Source of the DNA: Persicitalea sp038235275
GTDB lineage: Bacteria; Bacteroidota; Bacteroidia; Cytophagales; Spirosomataceae
Assembly: GCA_038235275.1 (NCBI GenBank)
Contig: JBBSUC010000029.1
Coordinates: 4,545-68,544, forward strand
Direction of reading: 5' to 3'
DNA length: 64,000 nucleotides
Within the stretch, counting starts at the first letter, position 1. Each line of letters begins with the position of its first letter. A program made the position numbers and the translations under genes. Shown piece by piece: positions 18,389-28,400 of the stretch. The notes beneath the pieces are model-generated. The model searched no databases. It worked only from the letters and a program-made list of their open reading frames with translations, and had not been told where the DNA came from.

Positions 18389-19840
18389 TTACTTTGGGTA
18401 AATCCCGTCGTAGTTGCTACCCATGTAGCTTCCCCATTTGATGGGTTTTGTAATGGGGATTTTGGTTTTAAGACAATCCACCTGCATGCCATCGAAGACA
18501 TAGGTCTGGAAACGATTGTTGCTGTGGCAAAAAACAATGTCCAGAAACCCGTCGTCGTCGAGGTCGCCCACCCAGGGCGTGGAAGAAATATTGTGGCCCG
18601 ACAATCCTTCTAGTAGCTGGGTTGCTTCATTGGTCGAAAACTCAAAAATCATCAGGGTGTTGTAGAAAGTCGCCAGGTTCAGGGAATCATACGCCTGAAA
18701 ATTAATAGAGAGCAGCGCCTCGTCGCGTCCGTCGCCATTCACATCGACGGCCACGGCCGAGCTGGTCTGGTAGTACCCCAGCGAATCGCTGAACTCGATG
18801 GCGCCGTTGGTGCCATTAAGCATATATTGGCGGGTCCATTCCAGTTTGGGCCAAACCCCTCGCGCGAAAGACACGAAGAAATCCGGCGTGGCATCGTCCG
18901 TGAAGTTTCCGATAGTGACCGAGCTGTACGCCTCGACGCCGGGCATGGGGGTACTCCACAGCGGAGCCAAATTTTTTCCGTCGAAAGCCAGCAGTCGCCC
19001 GTCCACGGCCGCCGCTACCACGTCTGGCTGCCCGTCGGAATTGACATCCACCCAGGCGGGCGGCGCAATAAACCCTTTATTGGGGCTGGTCGCAATTTTT
19101 TTGGCGGTCGAAAGATCGCCCCGAAGCACCTCCTTCAAAGTCCCCACGAAAAGATTCCCGCCGACGGTTTCGCCACCGGTGCCAAAAATAATTTGGTAGT
19201 CGTCTCCGGTTTTCAAAGCTGAAATAGACATGTAAATCTCTTTACCGTCGGGCATGGTCGCCTCGGCCAGGAGCGCCCCCGTGCGGCTACTCAGCACCAC
19301 CAGTCGGCCGGCGGCGCGGTTGGGGTTGTAAGGGGCCACGGCGATATCGCCCCCGTTGGCGATGAGGATATCCTGAACCCCGTCCCCGTCCTGGTCGTCG
19401 ATGAATTGGGGATTATAAAAATTAAACCACCGTTTCTTGCCTCCTTCCCCGTACCTCAGCGTGTCGAACCGCCAGAAAGCCTTCCCGTTGCGCCCGTCGA
19501 GGGCCATGAGTTCGCGAGACCGGCCGCCTACCACAACATCCTGCACGCCATCCTGATTGATGTCGAGCAGTCCGGGTGAAATGAAAAGCTGGTCGCTTGC
19601 CGAATTGCGCCAAAGTAGGTCACCGTTGCGCCCATCCAGCGCGAACACCGCCGTGTCGGAATGCAAAAATTCCTCTTTTCCCGCCCCCAGAATGATATCC
19701 CGAACTCCATCGCCGTTCAAATCGGCCACGCGGGGCGACGAAAACGTACCGATTCCCGGTAAGATTTTGGACCAGTTGGATTGCCCGCGTGCGGCCACGG
19801 TTACCAGCACGACAAGCAGAATGCTAAACGAGGATTTCAA
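18389..19840 (-). CDS. Secreted FG-GAP/VCBS-repeat beta-propeller protein
   Basis: A 483-residue exported protein with a signal peptide (SFSILLVVLVTVAARGQ). At least six FG-GAP-type repeats with Ca-binding DxDxDG loops are seen: ADLNGDGVRDIILG, DINQDGVQDVVVGG, DQDGDGVQDILIA, DVNSDGQPDVVAAA, DVNGDGRDEALLS and GDLDDDGFLDIVFC. Interleaved segments such as LDGRNGDLLWR and LDGRNGKAFWR look like PQQ-type propeller blades. It should fold as a propeller in the periplasm or on the cell surface. Ligand unknown. A terminator for the upstream ilvE gene sits just before its start. Confidence 0.85.
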   Translation of the reverse strand: MKSSFSILLVVLVTVAARGQSNWSKILPGIGTFSSPRVADLNGDGVRDIILGAGKEEFLHSDTAVFALDGRNGDLLWRNSASDQLFISPGLLDINQDGVQDVVVGGRSRELMALDGRNGKAFWRFDTLRYGEGGKKRWFNFYNPQFIDDQDGDGVQDILIANGGDIAVAPYNPNRAAGRLVVLSSRTGALLAEATMPDGKEIYMSISALKTGDDYQIIFGTGGETVGGNLFVGTLKEVLRGDLSTAKKIATSPNKGFIAPPAWVDVNSDGQPDVVAAAVDGRLLAFDGKNLAPLWSTPMPGVEAYSSVTIGNFTDDATPDFFVSFARGVWPKLEWTRQYMLNGTNGAIEFSDSLGYYQTSSAVAVDVNGDGRDEALLSINFQAYDSLNLATFYNTLMIFEFSTNEATQLLEGLSGHNISSTPWVGDLDDDGFLDIVFCHSNNRFQTYVFDGMQVDCLKTKIPITKPIKWGSYMGSNYDGIYPK

Positions 19841-19854
19841 TGGTGTTTTTGCAA

Positions 19855-19895
19855 AAATTAAAAAAAAGCGGTGATTCTCATTTGAAAATCACCGC
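19855..19895 (-). terminator. Rho-independent terminator of ilvE
   Basis: GCGGTGATT at 19868-19876 pairs with AATCACCGC at 19887-19895. On the minus strand the stem is followed by a run of T (plus-strand A at 19861-19867). It ends the aminotransferase transcript 25 bp past its stop. Confidence 0.85.
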
Positions 19896-19919
19896 ATCGG
19901 TACATCGCATAAATCGACT

Positions 19920-20987
<1,068 letters not shown>

Positions 20988-21244
20988 TTTTTTAGTTGAC
21001 AGTGGATGGTGGACCGGTTGACAGTGCCAACTGGCCAACGTCCGGTTTTGAAGTTAGAATCGCAATTTATAGATTATTCATTATTCTTTTAGAAAAATCT
21101 TAGTGTGACAAGTAAAAATTGATTTTCCGGTCGTCTATTCCCTTTCCTTTTTCAAAAACTAAAGGAGCTATTTTTGGGTTAAGATCAGGATACGGTCTTT
21201 CCACCCGCTCTGGCCCTTGTGGGCCACACACCTTAGTCCAACGC

Positions 21245-24106
21245 ATGATTTCCCAATCCGAAACGATTTCCGAAGAAAAGATAGATTTTGCCGACCTGGA
21301 TGCCCGCCGTTTTATCCTGATCAAGGGGGCCAAAGTTCATAATCTCAAAAACATCGACGTCGCCATTCCCCGCAACAAGCTGGTGGTGGTCACCGGGCTT
21401 TCTGGCTCCGGCAAGTCGTCGCTGGCCTTCGATACGCTATTTGCCGAGGGACAGCGTATGTACGTCGAAAGCCTGAGCAGCTACGCGCGGCAGTTTCTGG
21501 GCCGCATGGAAAAGCCCGAGGTAGAGTACATTCGGGGCGTGTCGCCAGCCATCGCCATCGAGCAAAAAGTCAATACACGCAACCCGCGCTCGACGGTTGG
21601 GACCAGTACCGAGATTTATGATTATTTAAAGTTGCTCTTCGCCCGCATCGGCGTCACCTACTCACCCGTGTCGGGTGATGTCGTGCGCAAGGACACCGTC
21701 ACCGACGTAGTGGACTTCATGCTCTCGCACCCCGAGGGCACCCGCGTGCTGGTGATGGCCCCGCTGCTGGTGCGGCCCGGCCGCTCGCTGGCCGAGGAGC
21801 TGAATATCCTGCTTTCCAAAGGCTACAACCGCATCGTGCGTGGCGGCGAAACGCAGTTTATTGAGGAGGTACTGGAAGGCGAAGAACTCGCCGAAATTTC
21901 CGAGGCTGAGGAGCTTTTCATCCTCATCGACCGCGCCACCGTGCAGCCCGACGACGAAGACACGCAATACCGCCTGTCGGACTCGGTGCAGACGGCTTTC
22001 TTCGAGGGCGAAGGCAATTGCGTGGTCGAAATCATGGGACAGGAGCGGCGTATTTTCTCCGACAAGTTCGAGTTGGATGGTATTCTATTTGAAGAGCCGA
22101 GCGTCAATCTGTTCAGTTTCAACAATCCTTACGGAGCCTGCAAGCGTTGCGAGGGTTTCGGCAAAGTGCTGGGCATTGACCCCGATCTGGTAATTCCCGA
22201 CAAAGGGCTTTCCGTTTTTGAGGGAGCCATCGCGCCCTGGCGGACGGAGAAAATGGGCGAGTGGCTGAAACCGCTGCTGCGCAACGGCATCCGCTTCGAC
22301 TTCCCGATTCATCGGCCGTATAAAGATTTAAGTCAAGCCGAAAAAGACCTGCTCTGGACGGGTAACGCACACTTCAAGGGGCTGGATGCTTTTTTTAAAG
22401 AAATCGAAAGACAAACCCACAAAATCCAGTACCGCGTGATGCTCTCGCGTTATCGGGGCCGCACCACCTGTCCTGATTGCCGGGGTTCGCGGCTGCGGAA
22501 AGACGCGGCTTACGTCAAGATTGCGGGTGCATCCATCACGGATTTAGTTTTAAAATCCATCGAAGACGCTTTGGATTTTTTCAAAAACTTGGAACTGGAC
22601 GAACACAGCCAGCAAATCGGCAAGCGTATTTTGACCGAAATCAACAACCGCCTCGAGTACATGGTGCGCGTGGGCCTGGGCTATCTTTCGCTCAACCGTC
22701 TAACTAATTCACTGTCGGGCGGCGAGTTTCAGCGCATCAAGCTGGCTACTTCGCTGGGCAGCGCGCTGGTGGGTTCGATGTACATCCTCGACGAGCCGAG
22801 CATTGGATTGCACCCGCGCGACACGCAGCGACTGGTGGGCGTGCTGGAATCACTGCGCGACCTGGGGAACACGGTCATCGTGGTGGAACACGAGGAGGAA
22901 GTCATGCACGCCGCCGACCAAATCATCGACATTGGCCCCGAAGCTGGTACCAACGGCGGCCATTTGATTTTTCAGGGTGATTGGCAGGAAATAAAGGAAT
23001 ACGGCGAAGACTTAGAAGAAAAAGCCAACGGCCATTCCTACACGCTGGACTTTTTATTGGGCAAAGAATCCATTCCGGTGCCGACGTTCCGCCGGAAATT
23101 CACGCATTTTCTGGAACTGAAAGGGGCGCGGGAAAACAATCTCAAAGACGTGAACGTGAAATTTCCGCTTAACACGCTGACCGTCGTGACGGGCGTGAGC
23201 GGCTCGGGCAAGTCCACGCTGGTGCGCAAGCTGCTGTACCCCGCCCTGATGCGGACCAAGGGCGAATACGGCGAGGATGTGGGCAAGTTCGACGAACTGG
23301 CGGGCAGTTTGAAGCGCATCGAAGCCGTGGAAATGGTGGACCAAAATCCGATTGGCAAGTCGTCGCGCTCCAATCCGGTGACCTACATCAAAGCCTACGA
23401 CTACATGCGGCAGATGATGGCCGACCTGCCGCTGGCCAAGGCGCGGGGCTACAAGCCGTCGCACTTTTCGTTCAACGTGGACGGGGGCCGCTGCGAGGTG
23501 TGCCAGGGCGAAGGGCAGGTGAAGATCGAGATGCAGTTCATGGCCGACATTTACCTCAAATGCGAGGGCTGCAACGGCAAGCGCTTCAAGCAGGAAATCC
23601 TGGAAGTGAAGTACCACGATAAGGACGTGGCCGACATCCTGGACATGACCGTGGACGACGCCATCGACTTTTTCCGGGGTTCCGAGGAGCGACTGGTCGA
23701 GAAGCTGCAACCGTTGCAGGATGTGGGGCTAGGCTACGTCACGCTGGGGCAGTCGTCCAACACGCTATCGGGCGGCGAGGCGCAGCGCGTGAAACTGGCG
23801 TCGTTTTTGGGAAAAGGAAATTCTAACAAAGGCAAAACGCTCTTCATCTTCGACGAACCCACCACGGGTCTGCATTTTCACGATATCAAAAAACTGCTGG
23901 CCGCCATCAATGCGTTGGTTGATCAGGGCGACAGCGTCATCATCATCGAACACAACATGGAGGTCATCAAGTGTGCCGACTGGATCATCGATCTCGGCCC
24001 CGACGGCGGCGAACATGGCGGTTACGTCACCTACGCGGGTACGCCGGAGGACATGGTCGGGCTGGAAGGAAACTACACGGCGGATTTTTTGCGGGGGAAG
24101 CTCTGA
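21245..24106 (+). CDS. uvrA: Excinuclease ABC subunit A
   Basis: A 953-residue UvrA starting at ATG 21245 (MISQSETISE). The frame is open upstream, but those residues are not conserved. It is the damage-recognition ATPase of nucleotide excision repair. Two ABC modules are seen: Walker A GLSGSGKSSLAFDT and GVSGSGKSTLVRKL, signature NSLSGGEFQRIKLATSL and NTLSGGEAQRVKLASFL, Walker B YILDEPSIGLHPRD and FIFDEPTTGLHFHD. Zinc modules are CKRCEGFG with CPDCRGSRL, and CEVCQGEG with CEGCNGKRF. Length is normal. Many Bacteroidota carry two uvrA genes; which copy this is cannot be told here. Confidence 0.97.
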   Translation: MISQSETISEEKIDFADLDARRFILIKGAKVHNLKNIDVAIPRNKLVVVTGLSGSGKSSLAFDTLFAEGQRMYVESLSSYARQFLGRMEKPEVEYIRGVSPAIAIEQKVNTRNPRSTVGTSTEIYDYLKLLFARIGVTYSPVSGDVVRKDTVTDVVDFMLSHPEGTRVLVMAPLLVRPGRSLAEELNILLSKGYNRIVRGGETQFIEEVLEGEELAEISEAEELFILIDRATVQPDDEDTQYRLSDSVQTAFFEGEGNCVVEIMGQERRIFSDKFELDGILFEEPSVNLFSFNNPYGACKRCEGFGKVLGIDPDLVIPDKGLSVFEGAIAPWRTEKMGEWLKPLLRNGIRFDFPIHRPYKDLSQAEKDLLWTGNAHFKGLDAFFKEIERQTHKIQYRVMLSRYRGRTTCPDCRGSRLRKDAAYVKIAGASITDLVLKSIEDALDFFKNLELDEHSQQIGKRILTEINNRLEYMVRVGLGYLSLNRLTNSLSGGEFQRIKLATSLGSALVGSMYILDEPSIGLHPRDTQRLVGVLESLRDLGNTVIVVEHEEEVMHAADQIIDIGPEAGTNGGHLIFQGDWQEIKEYGEDLEEKANGHSYTLDFLLGKESIPVPTFRRKFTHFLELKGARENNLKDVNVKFPLNTLTVVTGVSGSGKSTLVRKLLYPALMRTKGEYGEDVGKFDELAGSLKRIEAVEMVDQNPIGKSSRSNPVTYIKAYDYMRQMMADLPLAKARGYKPSHFSFNVDGGRCEVCQGEGQVKIEMQFMADIYLKCEGCNGKRFKQEILEVKYHDKDVADILDMTVDDAIDFFRGSEERLVEKLQPLQDVGLGYVTLGQSSNTLSGGEAQRVKLASFLGKGNSNKGKTLFIFDEPTTGLHFHDIKKLLAAINALVDQGDSVIIIEHNMEVIKCADWIIDLGPDGGEHGGYVTYAGTPEDMVGLEGNYTADFLRGKL

Positions 24107-24164
24107 GAAAAATGGTTTGGGGAGAATTCCCTGTATTTCGTTGAAATACTAAACATCTAAACAC

Positions 24165-24366
24165 ATGAATGCTGTACTGTTAGCGAGCGAATCAAGCCAG
24201 GATATAAAGCTAATGCTCACTTTGGCAAAAAAGATGGGGATGACTACCCGCAAACTGTGCACCCAGCAGTGGGAGGATCATCTATTGGCAGCGGAGATTG
24301 ACAGAGGAGTGGAAACGCCTACGGGTTAGTAAAGAGGAAGTGATGAAGGTGCTTCACGCCAAATGA
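24165..24366 (+). pseudogene. Small antitoxin-like gene, frameshifted
   Basis: ATG 24165 opens a 54-residue frame (NAVLLASESSQDIKLMLTLA, KKMGMTTRKLCTQQ) that stops at TAG 24327-24329. Skipping one base near 24326 gives SKEEVMKVLHAK and a stop at 24364-24366. The composite ..ELAKKMG..E..LAxxIxxG..SKEEVMKxL resembles the short antitoxins that sit in front of RelE/ParE-type toxins in Bacteroidota. The repaired stop overlaps the next start by ATGA, typical of a toxin-antitoxin pair. Too short and damaged for certainty. Confidence 0.6.
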
Positions 24367-24704
24367 AAGTGGCTTATAAAGGAACATTTTTGAAAAGCCT
24401 TCATTGATTGAAAGATGTCCGTTATGGTTAAAAATTTTACAAAGCAACCAAAGAAATACAGGGCTTTCTTATAAAAAATAAATACAAAAATAATTATGTA
24501 AATAACAGAAATATTTATAAAGGTGGTTTTGAATTTAGTAACCCTTTTAGTCTGTTGAAACTGAGTTAACACTAAAATAGCCACTTTCTCATCCTCTTAT
24601 TACTGTTAAATGCCCAAATCTGACCCAAGTAAGTTTTTATAAGAAAGCCCCGTAATCAACTGTAAGCAGTTGCCTCTATACACATTACCCTGTAACTCTC
24701 CGTT
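24363..24704 (+). pseudogene. RelE-like toxin remnant, stop codons and insertion
   Basis: From ATG 24363 the frame reads KVAYKGTFLKSLH, stop, LKDVRYG, stop, KFYKATKEI, in one register. This fits the start of RelE/HigB-type toxins (..F.KSLKKLKD..). At 24459 a MITE-like element interrupts it. If that element and one TA copy are removed, the frame continues KEIINCKQLP, which again suits such a toxin. The 3' end is lost before the ABC ATPase gene. Two in-frame stops plus an insertion make it certainly inactive if it was ever this toxin. Confidence 0.45.
24459..24652. mobile_element. MITE-like element with TA duplication
   Basis: 194-bp AT-rich element. Its left end CAGGGCTTTCTTATAAAAA (from 24459) and right end TTTTTATAAGAAAGCCCCG (to 24652) are inverted repeats with one mismatch over ~19 bp. 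Both sides are flanked by TA (24457-58 and 24653-54), as expected for IS630/Tc1-mariner-type insertion. No transposase is inside, so it would be a non-autonomous element. Only one copy is present in this window. Confidence 0.6.
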
Positions 24705-24706
24705 AA

Positions 24707-25414
24707 TTAAGCCGTCAGCACCCGGAAAATCTCCTCCAAACTTTCCCCACTTTGCCGCAGCGTAGCCAGCGGGCTGTCGGCCACAATCTTTCCTTTACTA
24801 ATGATAATCACCCGGTCGCAGAGGGCTTCGACTTCCTGCATGATGTGGGTGGAAAAAAGAACCGTCTTATCAGCTCCGGCGGTGCGGATCAGGGCGCGGA
24901 TTTCGGTAAGTTGGTTGGGATCGAGGCCCGTGGTGGGTTCGTCCAGAATCAGCACGGCGGGGTCGTGCAGCAGGGCTTGGGCTAAGCCCACACGCTGACG
25001 ATAGCCCTTGGAAAGTTGGCCGATTTTCTTGTGCTGCTCCACGGTCAGGCCGCAGAGTTTCACCATTTCGTCCACGCGCGCATCCAGCGGTTTACCCTTC
25101 ATCCCGTACATTTTCCCCACAAAAAGTAAGAATTCCCGCACGTACATATCCAGGTACAGCGGGTTGTGTTCGGGCAGGTAGCCTATGGCGCGTCGGGCGG
25201 CCATCGCGTCGTCGGCCAGGTCGTGGCCGTTGACCACCGCCCGGCCGGCGGTGGGCGTGAGGTAGCCCGTCAGCAGCTTCATGGTCGTGGATTTTCCGGC
25301 GCCGTTGGGGCCGAGGAAGCCCACGATTTCGCCGGGCCGAAGTGTAAAGTTGAGCGAGTCGATGGCTTTTTGGGAGCCGTACTGCTTGGTAAGTTGCGAA
25401 ACCAGGATAGACAT
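24707..25414 (-). CDS. ABC transporter ATP-binding protein (GldA-like)
   Basis: A 235-residue ABC ATPase: Walker A FLGPNGAGKSTTMKLL, signature QLSKGYRQRVGLAQALL, Walker B AVLILDEPTTGLDPNQ, H-loop FSTHIMQEVEALCD. It resembles the gliding-associated GldA ATPase. The end is short, however: after IISKGKIVADSPLATLRQSG it goes straight to SLEEIFRVLTA, without the ~60 residues that separate these blocks in usual GldA proteins. It would pair with ABC-2-type membrane subunits, but none is next to it. Cytoplasmic face of the inner membrane. GldA identity is tentative. Confidence 0.8.
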   Translation of the reverse strand: MSILVSQLTKQYGSQKAIDSLNFTLRPGEIVGFLGPNGAGKSTTMKLLTGYLTPTAGRAVVNGHDLADDAMAARRAIGYLPEHNPLYLDMYVREFLLFVGKMYGMKGKPLDARVDEMVKLCGLTVEQHKKIGQLSKGYRQRVGLAQALLHDPAVLILDEPTTGLDPNQLTEIRALIRTAGADKTVLFSTHIMQEVEALCDRVIIISKGKIVADSPLATLRQSGESLEEIFRVLTA

Positions 25415-25419
25415 TTTTT

Positions 25420-25495
25420 AATTTTGAATGAGTGAATGATAGAATAATAGAATATTCACCGCTCGGTCGGCCCCGTCATTCTATCATTCAAAATT
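25420..25495. repeat. Long inverted repeat between ABC and beta-galactosidase genes
   Basis: The right arm ATTCTATCATTCAAAATT (25478-25495) is the exact inverse of the left arm AATTTTGAATGA + GTGA + ATGATAGAAT (25420-25445) except for the 4-base insert. The loop holds CGGTCGGCCCCG. It fills the whole intergenic space and covers the beta-galactosidase stop codon. It could act as a terminator or be a dispersed repeat. Confidence 0.7.
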
Positions 25496-28400
25496 ATTTC
25501 CGCTTGGTGTACGTTTTCTTCTTGGGATAATATCGCGTCGGGGCCTTCTTCACGGGCGGTTTTACAGTGGCTTCTTCTTCGCCACCTTCCTCTGTTGTAG
25601 CTTCGGTATCCAGGCCAGAACTCGTGGTTTTGGCAAAAATAGGCAACTTCGTATGCGTCAGCGCTGGGATTTCGTCCGCCGCGTCAATGGGGCGTAGCCG
25701 GAATGAATAGCTGTATGCCTTCGCGGGCAGCTGGTACGCTTCGTGGACGCGCGGCGTCCAACTATCGTCACCGCCCAGGCCCATTTGGGCCAAATCAATA
25801 TTTACGACGGTCGCGCTGTCTTTTGCCAGCGGTATGCCAGGCTTTTTGGCGGCCAGCAGGGCGGCGTCCGTGTAGTTGTGGACACTGACGTTGAAGAGTG
25901 AATCACTAATGGCCAGCAGCCCCAGGCCGTCGGCGTTGGTCACGGCCAGCCAGCGGACATCTGTTTTGTTGCCGTTTTCCTGCGCCATGGTATAGGGAAA
26001 ATACTGCTCGTCTACTGAGCTGGTATACAGCTCGATTTTCGCGCTGCTCTTGCGGTCGGCGTAGGTTTCGTAGGGGCCGCGGCCGTACCATTGCACTTTA
26101 TCGTAACTGAGCGGCATCTCTAACTGCATACCAATTTTGGCAAAGGGCGGCCAGGTGCCGTTGGGCGCGAAGGTAGTTTGTAGCTGCACGTCGCCCGTGG
26201 CGTATACCGTATAAAGCGAACTCACCAGCAAGCTGCCCGCTTTGCCCTGCAAACTCTTGGTCAGAGTCACCTTGTACACGTGCGCATTCACTTTCTCGAC
26301 CCGCAAGTCGGAACCCATCAGTTGCAGCGAATCCAGCCCGGCGGCGCGCCAGCGGGCGGCGTAGCTTTTGTCGCCGCCGCCTTCGTCATTGTCGGTCGGG
26401 ACGCGCATGAAGTTGGCGTAGGGGCCGCTTTTCAGTAGTTCTTTGCCTTTGTACATGAATGAACTCATGCGGGCGATTTTCTTGTCAAAACTGACGGAAA
26501 ATTGCTGGCCTACCAGCGTGATGCCCTTGCCGCGCGTCAGCGTCAGGCGCAGCGGCGTCAGACCCGCGTAACTGACTTCGGACAGTTGCCCGGTCGGCAC
26601 GATCATTTTCAACTGCCGCCCGGCTACCTCGTAACCCGCTGCTGCCCAAGGCGTTTTCTCTTTTAACTGAACACTAAGATTGAGGAAATATTCCGCCCCC
26701 AGCGATGAGGTAGCCGGAATCTGGTAGGGGATACTTACCTCCTGCGTTTGTCCGGCGGCGGCGGTCAGGTTGTCCAGTGTGCCGTTCTGAATCGGCCTGC
26801 CGTTTTCCTGCAACGTCCACACCAATTTGAATTGGCTCAGCGCCTGAAAATCGTAGGCGTTACGGACTTTGATCTGCTTCTGCGCGGGCTGAATCGAATC
26901 GGACACCTCAAATTTCACATACTGATAAACTTGCTTCACTTCATTGATTTCCGGCTGCGGCGTCCGGTCGGGGTTCACCAGGCCGTCGCCGGCGTTAGCC
27001 CCGTCGATGTAGTTGATGTGGTTCCAGTAATCACGTCCGTCGGCAGTTTTGGCACGGAGACCCTGATCCACCCAGTCCCAGATGAAGCCGCCCTGCATGG
27101 TCGGGTACTGCTCGATCACGTCCCAGTATTCCTGCAAATTTCCTTCGCTGTTGCCCATGCCGTGGGCGTACTCGCAGACGATCAGGGGACGTTCGGGGTC
27201 TTTTTCGACTAGCTCGATCATATCCTGCACCGACGGGTACATGACCGAAATAATGTCGAAACTGCTCAGTGAGGTCGGCGTGTAGTTGGCGCGACCTTCG
27301 TAGTGGATCGGGCGGGTCGGGTCGGCCAGGCGGATGTAATCGGCCATCGCCACGAAATTTGTGCCATTGCCGGCCTCGTTTCCCAGCGACCAGATGATGA
27401 CCGACGGGTGATTTTTATCGCGCTCGACCATCGCTTTGCCCCGCGCCAGGAAGGCAGCTTTCCACTCGGGCCTATCGGCCAGGATTATTTTCCTGGACCA
27501 AAGTTCGTGGCTTTCGATGTTGGCCTCATCCACCACGTACAGCCCGTACTGGTCGCAGAGGTCGTACCATGCCTCCACGTTGGGATAGTGCGAAGTGCGG
27601 ACAGCGTTGATGTTGTGTTGCTTCATCAGCGTAATGTCGCGGATCATGCTCTCGCGGCTGATGACACGCCCCGTTTCGGGATCGAACTCGTGGCGGTTGA
27701 CGCCCTTGATCGTGATGGCTTTGCCGTTGACCAGCAATTGCCCGCCCTTAATTTTTACCTCCCGAAACCCGACGGGCTGGCTCACGGCTTCCAGAACCGC
27801 GCCATCCGGTCCCACGATTTGCATCGTCAGCTTGTAGAGGTAGGGCGTTTCGGCGCTCCATTTCTGGGGCGAGGTCACGGGAAATTCCAGCCGGACGGGC
27901 ATTTCACCACCGGGGTCGAGCTGCCCGATGGTTTGGGTTTTGGTGGGGATGGTTTTTTGGCCGTTGGCATCGTAGAGCGTCGTGACGAGCAGGTAGCCGT
28001 ACTTAGCTTCCTTCGTGTGGTTTTTAGCGTACACGCTCACTTTCAGGTTGGCGTTGCGATAGTCGTCGTCGAGGTCGGTCTGCACCACGAAGTCGCTGAT
28101 GTGGACAGGCGGCGGCGACAGCAGATACACGTCCCTAAAGATGCCGGACAACCGCCAGAAATCCTGGTCTTCCAGATAGCTGCCGTCCGACCAGTTGATG
28201 ACCTGCACGGCCAGCGTGTTGGGACCATCCTGGATTTTGGTTGAAATATCGAACTCGAAGGGCGTCATGCCGTCCTCGTGGTAGCCCAGCGACTCGCCGT
28301 TGAGCCACACGTAACAAGCCGACTGCACCCCGCCGAAATGCAGGAACAAGGGCCGCTGCACCCAGTCCGCCGGAACGGTAAAGGTGGTGCGGTACAGGCC

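Noticed and set aside
27303..28244. 313-codon plus-strand open frame
   Set aside because: Antisense to the GH2 beta-galactosidase with no recognisable features.
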